64,000 nt of DNA from Cytophagales bacterium (lineage in GTDB: Bacteria > Bacteroidota > Bacteroidia > Cytophagales > Cyclobacteriaceae), in assembly GCA_022360055.1 (NCBI GenBank), contig JAKSDO010000099.1, positions 38,492-102,491 of the forward strand, given 5' to 3'. Of the stretch, positions 45,869 through 55,014 are shown one piece after another; the stretch's first letter is position 1; every line of letters starts with the position of its first letter. The position numbers and the translations under genes were made by a program. The notes below the pieces were generated by a model, which did not search any database, was not told where the DNA came from, and saw nothing but the letters and a program-made list of their open reading frames with translations.

Positions 45869-47242
45869 ATGAAAATTTTCGCACTGGCCTTTTTCCTCTT
45901 CGTCGGGGACAGTGCCTTCGGGCAACTGTACAGCACCGGGCTGGTTTTCAATGATGAGAAATATGAAAAAGCCACGATTAAGGCCATCCTGAACTCGGAC
46001 AGCTTTAAAGAGCTCCCCACGGCCGTTTCACTAAAAAAATACTGCCCGAAACCCGGGAATCAGCTTCAACTGAATACTTCTCCGTCCTGGGCAACAACGT
46101 GGAGCGCTAAATCAATTCTTGAAGCTCAAAAAAATAACTGGACAAACCGGAAAACGATCACCTTAAATACGTTATCGCCGGCCTTCACGTATTACTATAT
46201 CCGGGAGCCTGCCGACGAGAAATGTGAGACAGGCGCCGACTTGTATGATGCACTCAATTTTCTCAAGGAAAGCAATGTAAAAAAGTATATCGATTTTTTA
46301 GAGTTCTGTCCAAGAAGCATTCCGGACGACGTTATCGAATCGGGCTCAAAACCCGCAATTAGCGATTTCACCAAATTGTTTGATGAGCAAAACCCGGATC
46401 AGTTTAAACTGAGTGCTGTAAAAAAGTCCCTGAGTGAGCATCTTCCGGTAGTTATAGGCATGTATTGCCCGCCCTCTTTTTACAGAGCGAAAGATTTTTG
46501 GCAACCGACTGAGCTCGTCGGCACGGAGTATCCCGGTCATGCTCTTTGCGTAATCGGATACGACGATGCCAAATACGGAGGAGCTTTTGAAATCATCAAC
46601 AGTTGGGGGAGTTTGTGGGGAAACAATGGATTCATCTGGATCCGGTACAAGGACTTTCTGAAATTCACCAAGTATGCATATGAAGTTTTCGATATCCAAA
46701 AATCCAATGACGACACCTACGACTTCTCAGGATCCGTCCGAATAAAACTTAACGATAACTCGGAAATGGAAATTGAGCGATCCGGCGAAGGTCGCTTCAA
46801 AACCGGCAAACCGTTTGTTACCGGGACCTACTTCAGGTTGTATCTTGGAAATCAAATTCCGGCTTTTGTATATGTCTTTGGAATTGATGAAACAAACAAG
46901 GTCTTTAGAATATTCCCTCACCGGGAAAATATCAGTCCCGCGCTTGTTTACAAAGATAACCAGGTAACTATCCCCGGAGAGGACAACTATATTGAAGTAA
47001 TCGGGGAGCCGGGCCGGGAAAGGCTATGCATTTTGTACAGCAAAGAAGCTTTGGATTTCAATCAATTATTATTCAATCTCGAAAAATACCCCGGTCCCGT
47101 ATCGGAAAAACTCGACGCATTGCTGGAAGGAAAAATTATTTCTCCGCATGAAATCGTATGGAGTGAAGAAGGGATACAATACCGTGCAAAAAGCAAGGAA
47201 AAAACAGCCATTTTCATCCAAATTCAAATTGATCACATCTGA
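45869..47242 (+). CDS. Secreted papain-fold protein with Cys-to-Ser active site and DUF4384 domain
   Basis: The 457-residue protein has a signal peptide (ALAFFLFVGDSAFGQ), a papain-like C1 domain (about 55-265) and a C-terminal DUF4384-like domain (about 285-400; TGTYFRLYLGNQIPAFVYVFGIDE, then VFRIFPHRENI). His224 (YPGHALCVIGYDD) and Asn244 (INSWGSLWG) of the triad are present. The helix that normally reads GTCVGWATAY-like is NTSPSWATTWSA, so the nucleophile position is Ser71. No other Cys is nearby, suggesting a pseudoprotease or a serine variant. DUF4384 is known to accompany prokaryotic caspase-fold proteins, fitting the gene just upstream. Confidence 0.8.
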   Translation: MKIFALAFFLFVGDSAFGQLYSTGLVFNDEKYEKATIKAILNSDSFKELPTAVSLKKYCPKPGNQLQLNTSPSWATTWSAKSILEAQKNNWTNRKTITLNTLSPAFTYYYIREPADEKCETGADLYDALNFLKESNVKKYIDFLEFCPRSIPDDVIESGSKPAISDFTKLFDEQNPDQFKLSAVKKSLSEHLPVVIGMYCPPSFYRAKDFWQPTELVGTEYPGHALCVIGYDDAKYGGAFEIINSWGSLWGNNGFIWIRYKDFLKFTKYAYEVFDIQKSNDDTYDFSGSVRIKLNDNSEMEIERSGEGRFKTGKPFVTGTYFRLYLGNQIPAFVYVFGIDETNKVFRIFPHRENISPALVYKDNQVTIPGEDNYIEVIGEPGRERLCILYSKEALDFNQLLFNLEKYPGPVSEKLDALLEGKIISPHEIVWSEEGIQYRAKSKEKTAIFIQIQIDHI

Positions 47243-47274
47243 AAAATTCCGAAATAAAAACTTATTTTATGCTG

Positions 47275-47361
47275 CCTATATTTTTTTAAGTTACTGATAA
47301 ACAAAGAAATATAATCATGCTCGTGGGTGTCCTGAATTTGCTCCGGTCCTACCGGTTCCAT
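47275..47361 (-). repeat. Dispersed intergenic repeat, copy 3, with 42-codon mini-ORF
   Basis: This 87-base copy is aligned with those at 26335 and 31202 and shares TTTGCTCCGGTCCTACCGG exactly with copy 2. On the minus strand an ATG frame (47233-47361) encodes MEPVGPEQIQDTHEHDY... and runs antisense into the last bases of the papain-fold gene. Unlike copies 1 and 2, both neighbouring genes read in the opposite direction. Confidence 0.7.
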
Positions 47362-47390
47362 CCGGTCATTCCCAGTTTATCGATTTTAAT

Positions 47391-47398
47391 TATTTTTG
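47391..47398 (+). promoter_or_regulatory. Bacteroidota-type -7 promoter box for pgi
   Basis: TATTTTTG matches TAnnTTTG and lies 31 bases before the pgi ATG. No clear -33 TTTG is present at the normal distance. Confidence 0.45.
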
Positions 47399-47429
47399 AG
47401 GCAAATTAGATCTACAAACTTTCTCTGAT

Positions 47430-49091
47430 ATGTTAAAAAATATAAATCCCACTTCGACGGAAGCCTGGAAAAATCTGGAGGCTCACTTTGAAGAAAATAA
47501 AAATATTACACTCAATGAGCTCTTTGAAAGGGATAGCGACCGTTTTTCAAAATTCACTTTGAAATTTGAAGATATCCTGATCGACTATTCGAAAAACCTG
47601 ATCACTAAACAAACGCTCGATCTGCTGAATTCGCTTGCTGATGAGGCCGGGTTGAAAGAAGCGATAGAAGGTTTTTTCAGCGGAGAGAAGATCAACCAAA
47701 CGGAAAACCGGGCCGTACTGCACACTGCCCTGAGAAACAGTTCCGGCCGAGCTGTTTGCGTTGACGGGAAAGATGTGATGCCGGACGTAAACAGGGTTCT
47801 GGATAAAATGAAGACTTTTTCGAATAAAATAATTTCCGGTGATTGGAAAGGATATACGGGCAAACCGATTTCTGACATTGTCAACATTGGGATTGGAGGC
47901 TCCGACCTCGGGCCATTGATGGTTACAGAAGCATTGAAACCTTATAAGAAAGCGCGCGTCCGCGCGCACTTCGTCTCCAACGTTGATGGCACACATATCG
48001 TCGAGACCTTGAAATATTTGGATCCCGAAACGACGCTTTTTCTTGTAGCATCAAAAACCTTTACTACTCAGGAAACCATGACAAACGCTTTTACGGCCCG
48101 CGACTGGTTCTTGAAAGCCGCTGCAAACAAGGAATATGTAAAAAAGCATTTTGCCGCGCTGTCCACCAACAAGGAAGCCGTTGAAGAATTTGGAATAGAT
48201 TCCGCCAATATGTTCGAATTCTGGAATTGGGTAGGCGGAAGATATTCTCTGTGGTCCGCCATTGGATTGTCCATCGCCTGTACCATAGGGTTTGAGAATT
48301 TCGAAAAGTTACTTCTCGGCGCGCACAAAATGGATGAGCATTTCAGAACCGCCCCGTTTGATTCGAACGCACCGGTTATTCTGGCCCTGATCGGTTTGTG
48401 GTACAACAATTTTTTTGGAGCGGAAACAGAGGCCATCCTGCCGTATGATCAATATCTCCATCGATTTGCAGCCTATTTTCAGCAGGGAAATATGGAAAGC
48501 AACGGAAAATACATCGACCGGAATGGCAATAAAACGGGCTATCAGACCGGCCCGATTATTTGGGGAGAACCCGGGACAAACGGGCAACATGCTTTCTATC
48601 AATTGATTCACCAGGGCACCAAGATGATCCCCTGTGATTTTCTGGCGCCTGCCAATTCCCAAAATCCTATCGGTGATCATCATCCGAAATTAATGGCAAA
48701 CTTCTTTGCTCAGACCGAAGCGCTTATGAAGGGCAAGACCAAAGACGAAGTCTTGACGGAATTAAGGGATGCCGGAAAAACAAGCGAAGAAATTGATTTC
48801 TTATTGCCCTTTAAAGTGTTTGAAGGCAACAAACCGACAAACTCGATATTGTTCGATAAATTAACCCCGGAGACCCTGGGGAGTTTAATTGCCATGTACG
48901 AGCATAAAATATTTGTTCAGGGTATGATCTGGAACGTATTCAGTTTTGACCAGTGGGGGGTGGAATTGGGCAAACAACTGGCCAATAGAATACTGCCCGA
49001 ACTAAACGACGGTTCGGAAGTGTCTACACACGACAGTTCCACAAATGGATTGATAAATGCCTATAAGAACATGAGAAAAATATCCAGGTAG
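47430..49091 (+). CDS. pgi: Glucose-6-phosphate isomerase
   Basis: The 553-residue enzyme interconverts glucose-6-phosphate and fructose-6-phosphate. Two family signatures are visible: [19 protein letters not shown] with [19 protein letters not shown] in the first sugar-isomerase domain, and [14 protein letters not shown] plus [20 protein letters not shown] in the second. The late catalytic Lys lies in [12 protein letters not shown]. It is single-gene, converging with the lipocalin-like gene at a 4-base gap. Confidence 0.97.
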   Translation: MLKNINPTSTEAWKNLEAHFEENKNITLNELFERDSDRFSKFTLKFEDILIDYSKNLITKQTLDLLNSLADEAGLKEAIEGFFSGEKINQTENRAVLHTALRNSSGRAVCVDGKDVMPDVNRVLDKMKTFSNKIISGDWKGYTGKPISDIVNIGIGGSDLGPLMVTEALKPYKKARVRAHFVSNVDGTHIVETLKYLDPETTLFLVASKTFTTQETMTNAFTARDWFLKAAANKEYVKKHFAALSTNKEAVEEFGIDSANMFEFWNWVGGRYSLWSAIGLSIACTIGFENFEKLLLGAHKMDEHFRTAPFDSNAPVILALIGLWYNNFFGAETEAILPYDQYLHRFAAYFQQGNMESNGKYIDRNGNKTGYQTGPIIWGEPGTNGQHAFYQLIHQGTKMIPCDFLAPANSQNPIGDHHPKLMANFFAQTEALMKGKTKDEVLTELRDAGKTSEEIDFLLPFKVFEGNKPTNSILFDKLTPETLGSLIAMYEHKIFVQGMIWNVFSFDQWGVELGKQLANRILPELNDGSEVSTHDSSTNGLINAYKNMRKISR

Positions 49092-49095
49092 CCCG

Positions 49096-49518
49096 TCACA
49101 TTCGGGTCAATTCGTATTTGATGTCACGCTTCTTGTACGGAGTATTTATATACTCCTTGATGATAAATGTTTCGGAGTTTGCATTGGGCATTTTGACAAT
49201 TTCATACTTTCTGACCTTATCATTGTTTCTCAATGTCAGTCTGGTTTTGGCATTGTTGATATCCCAATGCCCTTCTTCGAGAGTTTCATCATTTTTCACA
49301 CGAATGTAAGATCCGTCGTTGTTTAAGGTAAGCTTGTTAAAAGTCGGATAGTGCAGCACAAACTGCGGATCCTCATTGTTTGCAATCTTTACAACTTCCC
49401 AGGTATCGGTTAATGAAGCATGTTTTACTTTTTGAGGACTATCGCTCTGATCCGAGGAAAACACCAACGCCCACACAATCACCTGTAATACTAAAAAATT
49501 AAAAATCGCGGTTTTCAT
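49096..49518 (-). CDS. Secreted lipocalin-like hypothetical protein
   Basis: The 140-residue protein has a signal peptide (FNFLVLQVIVWALVFSS). A small beta-barrel-like domain follows with the 'LTDTWEVVKIANNE ... LTLNNDGSYIRV ... EGHWDINNAKTRLTL' pattern of lipocalin-like families common in Bacteroidota. The ligand is unknown. It stands alone, with about 215 bases of very AT-rich sequence upstream. Confidence 0.75.
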   Translation of the reverse strand: MKTAIFNFLVLQVIVWALVFSSDQSDSPQKVKHASLTDTWEVVKIANNEDPQFVLHYPTFNKLTLNNDGSYIRVKNDETLEEGHWDINNAKTRLTLRNNDKVRKYEIVKMPNANSETFIIKEYINTPYKKRDIKYELTRM

Positions 49519-49734
49519 TTACACAAATGATGTTACGTTATTTGTAAAGTTTAATAGTGCAATTTTAAGTCAATTTTGTACATTTTTTAGTATGACTTTG
49601 TTTGTAAAAACAATAAATGTATGTTTTACTCTAAAATTTGACGAAAAGTATGATTCAATAACTGGCAATTATCAATTTCAATAACTAATTGACAACCAAT
49701 AGGTTTATATTGTCAATCTAAACTGATCCTGAGG

Positions 49735-50802
49735 CTAGTGGTGGTCGAGTAGTTTTTGTGTTACAGCAGTAATATTTGCCAGGTTATATAATAATCTTGA
49801 CCCAACTATTGCATCCCAGTCCCTCGAATCCCCACAAACCTCGCAAATGTCAAACGAAATGATTTTTTTACCCGATTCCATAATGCGTTCGAGCAGATAA
49901 ACAAGCTGGTTGTACGAGAGGCCTCCGGGGACCGGAGTTCCTGTTCCAAGACTGTAAATATGCTCCAGCCCGTCCACATCAATTGTAACATAGATGTTGT
50001 CCGGTAGAATTGCAATGATCCGGTCTACCTGTTCGCCCCATGTCTTTCCTTCGTATCGTTCTCGGGCAAGCGCAGAATCAAAGAACGTGAATATTCTCGA
50101 ATCTTCTTTAATCATGGTGTGCTCCTGCTCGCAATAATCCCTTATTCCCACCTGTACCAGACCGGAGACACCTTCAAGTTTCAATACATTATACATGATG
50201 GAGGCATGAGAATATCTAAATCCTTCGTAGGAAGGCCTCAGGTCAGCATGAGCGTCAATTTGCAATACCCCAAAATTGTCGTATTGTTGCGAAACGGCCT
50301 TTATTAATCCGTACGGAGCGCTGTGATCCCCGCCAAGCACCACCGGAATTTTTCCGGCTTCAATCAGCTCGGTCGATTTACCATAAACCCAATCATTTAT
50401 TCGCTCCGACAGCACATTGATATTTTTAAGTATAATATCGATATACTCATCCGTTAATTCAATTTTCTCACCTTCCAGGAATTTTATGTATTCCACGGCG
50501 AATTTCCTGGCCTGGTTATTTTTCGAAATCCATTCGTCATCAATAGGCAGCATACAAATTCCCAGCTTCCATGCATCCGGAATTCGTTCCATAAACAAAT
50601 CAATTTGCGAAGAAACGCGTAATACTGCTTTGGGGCCGAGCGAAGCTCCGTCTTTGAATGAGGCTGTCACATCCCAGGGCACCGGGATCACAACGATTTC
50701 AGAGGTATCCTGATCAAAAGGCAGGCCGAATAGTTTTCCGGTCTGACCGATCCCGTTCGGGTCAAACCGTTTTATTAATTTCTTTTTTAAGAATGAACTC
50801 AT
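49735..50802 (-). CDS. speB: Agmatinase (arginase/ureohydrolase family)
   Basis: This 355-residue ureohydrolase has the manganese-binding motifs GGDHS (about residue 158), DAHADLR (about 184) and the late DVDGLEH with GTGTPVPGGLSYNQL. Agmatinase releases urea and putrescine from agmatine. It overlaps the speD-speE fusion by ATGA, so putrescine would be made beside the spermidine enzymes. It is about 50 residues longer than E. coli SpeB owing to an N-terminal extension. An arginase or formiminoglutamase role is possible but less likely here. No speA is in the window. Confidence 0.85.
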   Translation of the reverse strand: MSSFLKKKLIKRFDPNGIGQTGKLFGLPFDQDTSEIVVIPVPWDVTASFKDGASLGPKAVLRVSSQIDLFMERIPDAWKLGICMLPIDDEWISKNNQARKFAVEYIKFLEGEKIELTDEYIDIILKNINVLSERINDWVYGKSTELIEAGKIPVVLGGDHSAPYGLIKAVSQQYDNFGVLQIDAHADLRPSYEGFRYSHASIMYNVLKLEGVSGLVQVGIRDYCEQEHTMIKEDSRIFTFFDSALARERYEGKTWGEQVDRIIAILPDNIYVTIDVDGLEHIYSLGTGTPVPGGLSYNQLVYLLERIMESGKKIISFDICEVCGDSRDWDAIVGSRLLYNLANITAVTQKLLDHH

Positions 50803-52079
50803 TGGAGCATGTCTTTTACAAATTTGGGCAAAACAAAAGAAGCGGCATGTACCTCGTAATTGTAATATTTCAGACGGTGGCTATTCGAAAAGCGATCTGC
50901 CTTTTGCCTGTCCAGAAAAAGCATCGGGTCGGCATCTCCTTTGGCGCAAAACGAAAAACTCCACATTCCGGATGGGAAGGAAGGCAAAAACATGAGATAA
51001 CAGCTCACGTTCTGTTTTCCAAATATTCTAAAGTAACATTGATAAACTTCGGTGAATATATGCCGGTTAAACCTTGGAGACTCGCTTTGGGTCACCATAA
51101 TTCCACCTGGCCGCAGAATTCGAAAAGCATCTCTGTAAAAGCGTTCCGTAAACAGACCTTTGCTGGGACCACCGGGATCGTCGGAATCGATAATGACGAC
51201 ATCATACGATTCGGAGGCGCACAACGCTGCGTAATTGACTCCATCCTCGATGCTGATTTTTACCCGTTCGTTGGTCAGAGAAGATGACAACGCAGGCAGA
51301 TGATTTTGGGCGGCTTCAATTACAAATTGATCGATCTCGACCAAATCAATGGATTCAATCGTTTTGTGCTTCACTAGTTCGCGTACCGTGCCACCATCTC
51401 CTCCTCCGATAACAAGCACCTTTTTGGGGTGCGTATGCGCTAAAACCGGTACATGAGCAATCATTTCATGATACACATATTCATCTTCTTCCGCACAGGC
51501 AATATTCCCATCCAGCACAAGAATCTTCCCAAGCGCTTCCGTTTGGTATATTTCAATTTTCTGATAATCCGATGTATGGTTGTACAAGCGCTCTCCGTCG
51601 TGTTTCAACGAAAGAGCAATGCTTTCATTTCGTTCCGTAAACCATATATTCCTGGAACTTTGAATGGCTGGTTTTTTTTGAGGTCGATTTTCATTGTTGC
51701 CGTGGGGCCCATGACTGGCTGTGGCTAACAAATTCCTCTGTCCTCTGTTTAACTCTACGGTCGAACCGTGAGCGGCGGAAAATTTGTCCTTTAAATACGC
51801 ATAGGCAACCCATGGATCAACCGTATCCCCGCAGGTGTATATATCGATTGACGCATAGCCATATTCCGGCCAGCAATGTATGGAGAAATGGCTTTCCTGG
51901 ATCACAATCACTCCGGATACTCCAAAAGGAGAGAAATGATGAAACGTTGAATTGATAACCGTCGCTCCTGCCCTATCGGCGGCTTCAAGCATGGCCTTTT
52001 CAACAAACGTAACATCATTTAAGCATTCAATATCACAACTGTAGAGTTCGGCAATAATATGACGACCAAGCGCAATCAT
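50799..52079 (-). CDS. Fused S-adenosylmethionine decarboxylase / spermidine synthase
   Basis: The 426-residue chain joins a prokaryotic AdoMet decarboxylase (residues about 1-120) to a spermidine synthase (about 150-400). The decarboxylase half keeps the self-cleavage site before Ser63 (IQESHFSIHC), which becomes the pyruvoyl group, with His68 and Cys83 at the positions known from the Thermotoga enzyme. The synthase half has VLVIGGGDGGTVREL, EIDQFVIEAA and VIIDSDDP. Together they decarboxylate AdoMet and transfer aminopropyl to putrescine. It starts 8 bases after sixA and overlaps speB by ATGA. Confidence 0.93.
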   Translation of the reverse strand: MIALGRHIIAELYSCDIECLNDVTFVEKAMLEAADRAGATVINSTFHHFSPFGVSGVIVIQESHFSIHCWPEYGYASIDIYTCGDTVDPWVAYAYLKDKFSAAHGSTVELNRGQRNLLATASHGPHGNNENRPQKKPAIQSSRNIWFTERNESIALSLKHDGERLYNHTSDYQKIEIYQTEALGKILVLDGNIACAEEDEYVYHEMIAHVPVLAHTHPKKVLVIGGGDGGTVRELVKHKTIESIDLVEIDQFVIEAAQNHLPALSSSLTNERVKISIEDGVNYAALCASESYDVVIIDSDDPGGPSKGLFTERFYRDAFRILRPGGIMVTQSESPRFNRHIFTEVYQCYFRIFGKQNVSCYLMFLPSFPSGMWSFSFCAKGDADPMLFLDRQKADRFSNSHRLKYYNYEVHAASFVLPKFVKDMLQ

Positions 52080-52087
52080 ATGTTTAA

Positions 52088-52585
52088 TCAGACAAAATCA
52101 CCGGCCGATACATAATACTCAAAGGAGGCATTTTCCTGTGACGCCAGGGCCCAGTCTTCAACACCAATCGATATTTTCACCATGCTCCCGGACTCCATAC
52201 CATCAAAATGATGTCCGGTCAGGTATTCCACAAAATATGTAAGTACGGGATTATGACCGACGATAATCACCTCATCCCACTCATTATTAAATTCACACAC
52301 CTTATTGAAAATAATTCTTACGGATGCTTCGTATAACTCGGGATCAACCGTAATTTTTAACACATCAAAATTTATCTGATCCGCGATTTGCTCGGCAGTT
52401 TGTACGGCTCTTGTAGCGCTACTGCACACAATTGCCGAGATGTCCGTATACTTTTTATATATAAATACGCCTAACCTCGAAGATTGCTGTAATCCTTCGG
52501 AGGTAAGTCCCCGGTCGATATCTTTGACATCGCCTTCATCGGGTTTTGCTTTTGCATGCCGGATAATAAAAAGTGTTTTTCCCAT
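52088..52585 (-). CDS. sixA: SixA-like phosphohistidine phosphatase
   Basis: This 165-residue histidine phosphatase carries the catalytic RHAK motif (LFIIRHAKAKPDEGD) and a second His in IIVGHNPVLTYF. The short length and the RHAK (not RHGE) motif match SixA, which dephosphorylates HPt-type phosphohistidines. It is the first gene of the operon with the speD-speE fusion and speB; a link to polyamines is not obvious. It is divergent from topA. Confidence 0.9.
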   Translation of the reverse strand: MGKTLFIIRHAKAKPDEGDVKDIDRGLTSEGLQQSSRLGVFIYKKYTDISAIVCSSATRAVQTAEQIADQINFDVLKITVDPELYEASVRIIFNKVCEFNNEWDEVIIVGHNPVLTYFVEYLTGHHFDGMESGSMVKISIGVEDWALASQENASFEYYVSAGDFV

Positions 52586-52694
52586 AATATTAGCCGTTTG
52601 TAATTTCCGTTATTGCGGTATCGAAACATATTGATTTGCTATTTTAGTAAATTTTTGTTGATATTTGGGCCTTTATTTCAAAAACAGAGCATTA

Positions 52695-55010
52695 ATGTCG
52701 AAGAATCTAGTAATCGTTGAGTCACCGGCCAAAGCCAAAACCATTGAAGGGTATTTAGGAGCGGATTATAAAGTTGTTTCAAGCTACGGCCATGTGCGCG
52801 ACTTGCCAAAGGATGATATGGCCATAGATATCAAAAATGGATTTAATCCAACTTATGAGATTTCGAAAGACAAAAAAGAGGTGATCAAAAACCTGAAAAA
52901 AGATGTAAAGACTTCCGAAATGATCTTCCTTGCCAGTGACGACGACCGCGAAGGCGAAGCGATATCCTGGCATTTGAAGGAGGCGCTAAAGCTCGATGAC
53001 CAAAAGACCAGAAGGATTGTTTTTAGGGAAATTACCAAAAATGCCATCACCAATGCAATAAAGTCTCCGAGAGGTTTGGATTTGGATCTGGTAAATGCTC
53101 AGCAGGCGCGAAGGGTACTTGATCGGTTGGTGGGATTCGAAATCAGTCCGATTCTCTGGAAAAAAATAAAGCGTGGCCTCTCCGCCGGCAGAGTTCAATC
53201 CGTTGCCGTAAGACTTGTTGTCGAGCGCGAGCGGGAAATCGAACGATTCAAGGCAAAATCATTCTTTAAAGTAACAGCGCTATTCAATATTAATGGCGGC
53301 AAAAAATTAAAGGCGGAACTCGGGAAACGATTTGACTCTGAACAGGACGCATACGATTTTCTGAATAAGTGTCTCGGCGCAGAGTTTAAAATAAAAAATC
53401 TTGAAAAAAAGCCGGCGAAAAAATCGCCTGCGGCTCCTTTCACCACTTCAACATTACAGCAGGAAGCCAGCCGGAAACTGGGATATTCCGTTTCACAAAC
53501 CATGTCGGTAGCCCAGAAACTATATGAGGCGGGAAAAATCTCTTATATGAGAACCGATTCCGTAAACCTTTCTCAGGAAGCACTCGACGGTTCCAAAATG
53601 GCCATAGAACAATTATACGGTACCGAATACGTAAAAAACAGGCAATACAAGAGCAAGTCGAAATCTGCCCAGGAAGCACATGAAGCCATAAGACCTACAA
53701 ACCTTATGAGCCAGGAGGTGAGTTCGAATTATAGCGAGCAAAGGCTTTATGACCTGATATGGAAAAGAACGATTGCCTCTCAAATGGCTGACGCACAAAT
53801 AGAACGCACCATTGCTACGATAGGTATTTCGTCTGTGCCTGAAACCCTGTCTGCCCAGGGAGAAGTGATCAAGTTTGACGGATTTTTGAAAGTGTATATA
53901 GAATCTACCGACGACGAAGATGCAAACGGCGAGCGCCATGATATGTTGCCGCCTCTGGAAATCGGTCAGTTGCTTTCCCTGGATCATATGCTGGCAAAAG
54001 AAGGTTTTACCCGCCCGCCCGCCAGGTACACCGAAGCAAGTCTCGTGAAAAAACTGGAGGAAATGGGCATAGGCAGACCTTCTACATACGCCCCGACAAT
54101 TACAACGATCCAAAAGCGGGACTACGTTTTAAAGGAATCCCGGGATGGCGTGGAACGATCCTATAAGGAGATGATTCTTCAACATGATCGCATTTCGAAT
54201 TCTGCGAAGACAGAAATCACGGGATCGGAAAAGAATAAACTTTTCCCTACCAACACGGCAATGATCGTCAATGATTTCCTCATCGGTCAATTTCCAAAAA
54301 TTATCGACTATTCATTCACGGCAAATGTAGAAAAAGAATTGGACGAAATTGCGAATGGCAAGCTGGAGTGGGTGAAGATGATTGACGGGTTTTACGGAAG
54401 CTTTCAAAACGATGTAGAAACCTCGCAAAACATCAGCAAATCGGAGATCGGAGCTTTGCGCGAGCTGGGGGTAGATCCGGAAACGGGGAAAAACGTTTAT
54501 GCCCGATTGGCCAGATTCGGGCCATGTGTACAATTGGGAGAGCTTGAAGATGAGGAAAAACCCAGATTTTCGAGCCTTAGAAAGGGGCAATTGATCGAGA
54601 CAATCACGCTTGAGGAAGCGCTGGAATTGTTCAAATTACCTCGTCACGTCGGAAGTTACGAAGGTCTGCCGGTCGAGGCGAATATTGGCAGGTATGGCCC
54701 TTACGTCCGTCATGCAAATAAATTTTACGGACTCGGTGAGGAGGATGATCCGTTAACCGTATCCGAAAAAAGGGCCATCGAACTAATTGAACGTAAAAGA
54801 AAGGAAGATGCCAGCAGGATCATAAAAATCTTCTCTGAAAATGAGGAGTATCAGATATTAAAAGGGAAATGGGGACCATATTTGAAGGCGGGCAGAAAGA
54901 ATGTTAAATTGCCCAAAGACAAGAAACCGGAAGAACTCACGTTTGAGGAATGTGTCGAGTTGGCAGAAAAATCACCGGCAAAAAAAAGAGGTGGAAAAAG
55001 GAAAAAGTAG
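52695..55010 (+). CDS. topA: DNA topoisomerase I (type IA)
   Basis: The 771-residue enzyme relaxes negative supercoils. The Toprim domain shows VESPAKAKTIEGYLG and SDDDREGEAISWHL (residues 81-94). The catalytic Tyr284 is in KISYMRTDSVNLS. Two C-terminal topoisomerase repeats are present (LARFGPCVQLGE, and YGPYVRHANKFYGL with WGPYLKAGRKNVKLP). There are no four-Cys zinc fingers, as usual for this phylum, and the tail is Lys/Arg-rich (SPAKKRGGKRKK). The ATG at 52695 is used; an upstream TTG at 52665 adds ten unlikely residues. The sirtuin starts 4 bases after the stop. Confidence 0.96.
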   Translation: MSKNLVIVESPAKAKTIEGYLGADYKVVSSYGHVRDLPKDDMAIDIKNGFNPTYEISKDKKEVIKNLKKDVKTSEMIFLASDDDREGEAISWHLKEALKLDDQKTRRIVFREITKNAITNAIKSPRGLDLDLVNAQQARRVLDRLVGFEISPILWKKIKRGLSAGRVQSVAVRLVVEREREIERFKAKSFFKVTALFNINGGKKLKAELGKRFDSEQDAYDFLNKCLGAEFKIKNLEKKPAKKSPAAPFTTSTLQQEASRKLGYSVSQTMSVAQKLYEAGKISYMRTDSVNLSQEALDGSKMAIEQLYGTEYVKNRQYKSKSKSAQEAHEAIRPTNLMSQEVSSNYSEQRLYDLIWKRTIASQMADAQIERTIATIGISSVPETLSAQGEVIKFDGFLKVYIESTDDEDANGERHDMLPPLEIGQLLSLDHMLAKEGFTRPPARYTEASLVKKLEEMGIGRPSTYAPTITTIQKRDYVLKESRDGVERSYKEMILQHDRISNSAKTEITGSEKNKLFPTNTAMIVNDFLIGQFPKIIDYSFTANVEKELDEIANGKLEWVKMIDGFYGSFQNDVETSQNISKSEIGALRELGVDPETGKNVYARLARFGPCVQLGELEDEEKPRFSSLRKGQLIETITLEEALELFKLPRHVGSYEGLPVEANIGRYGPYVRHANKFYGLGEEDDPLTVSEKRAIELIERKRKEDASRIIKIFSENEEYQILKGKWGPYLKAGRKNVKLPKDKKPEELTFEECVELAEKSPAKKRGGKRKK

Positions 55011-55014
55011 TCGA

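Noticed and set aside
54901..55014. N-terminal extension of the sirtuin from an in-frame ATG inside topA.
   Set aside because: The extension is a basic out-of-frame reading of the topA tail; the ATG at 55015 directly precedes the conserved sirtuin start.
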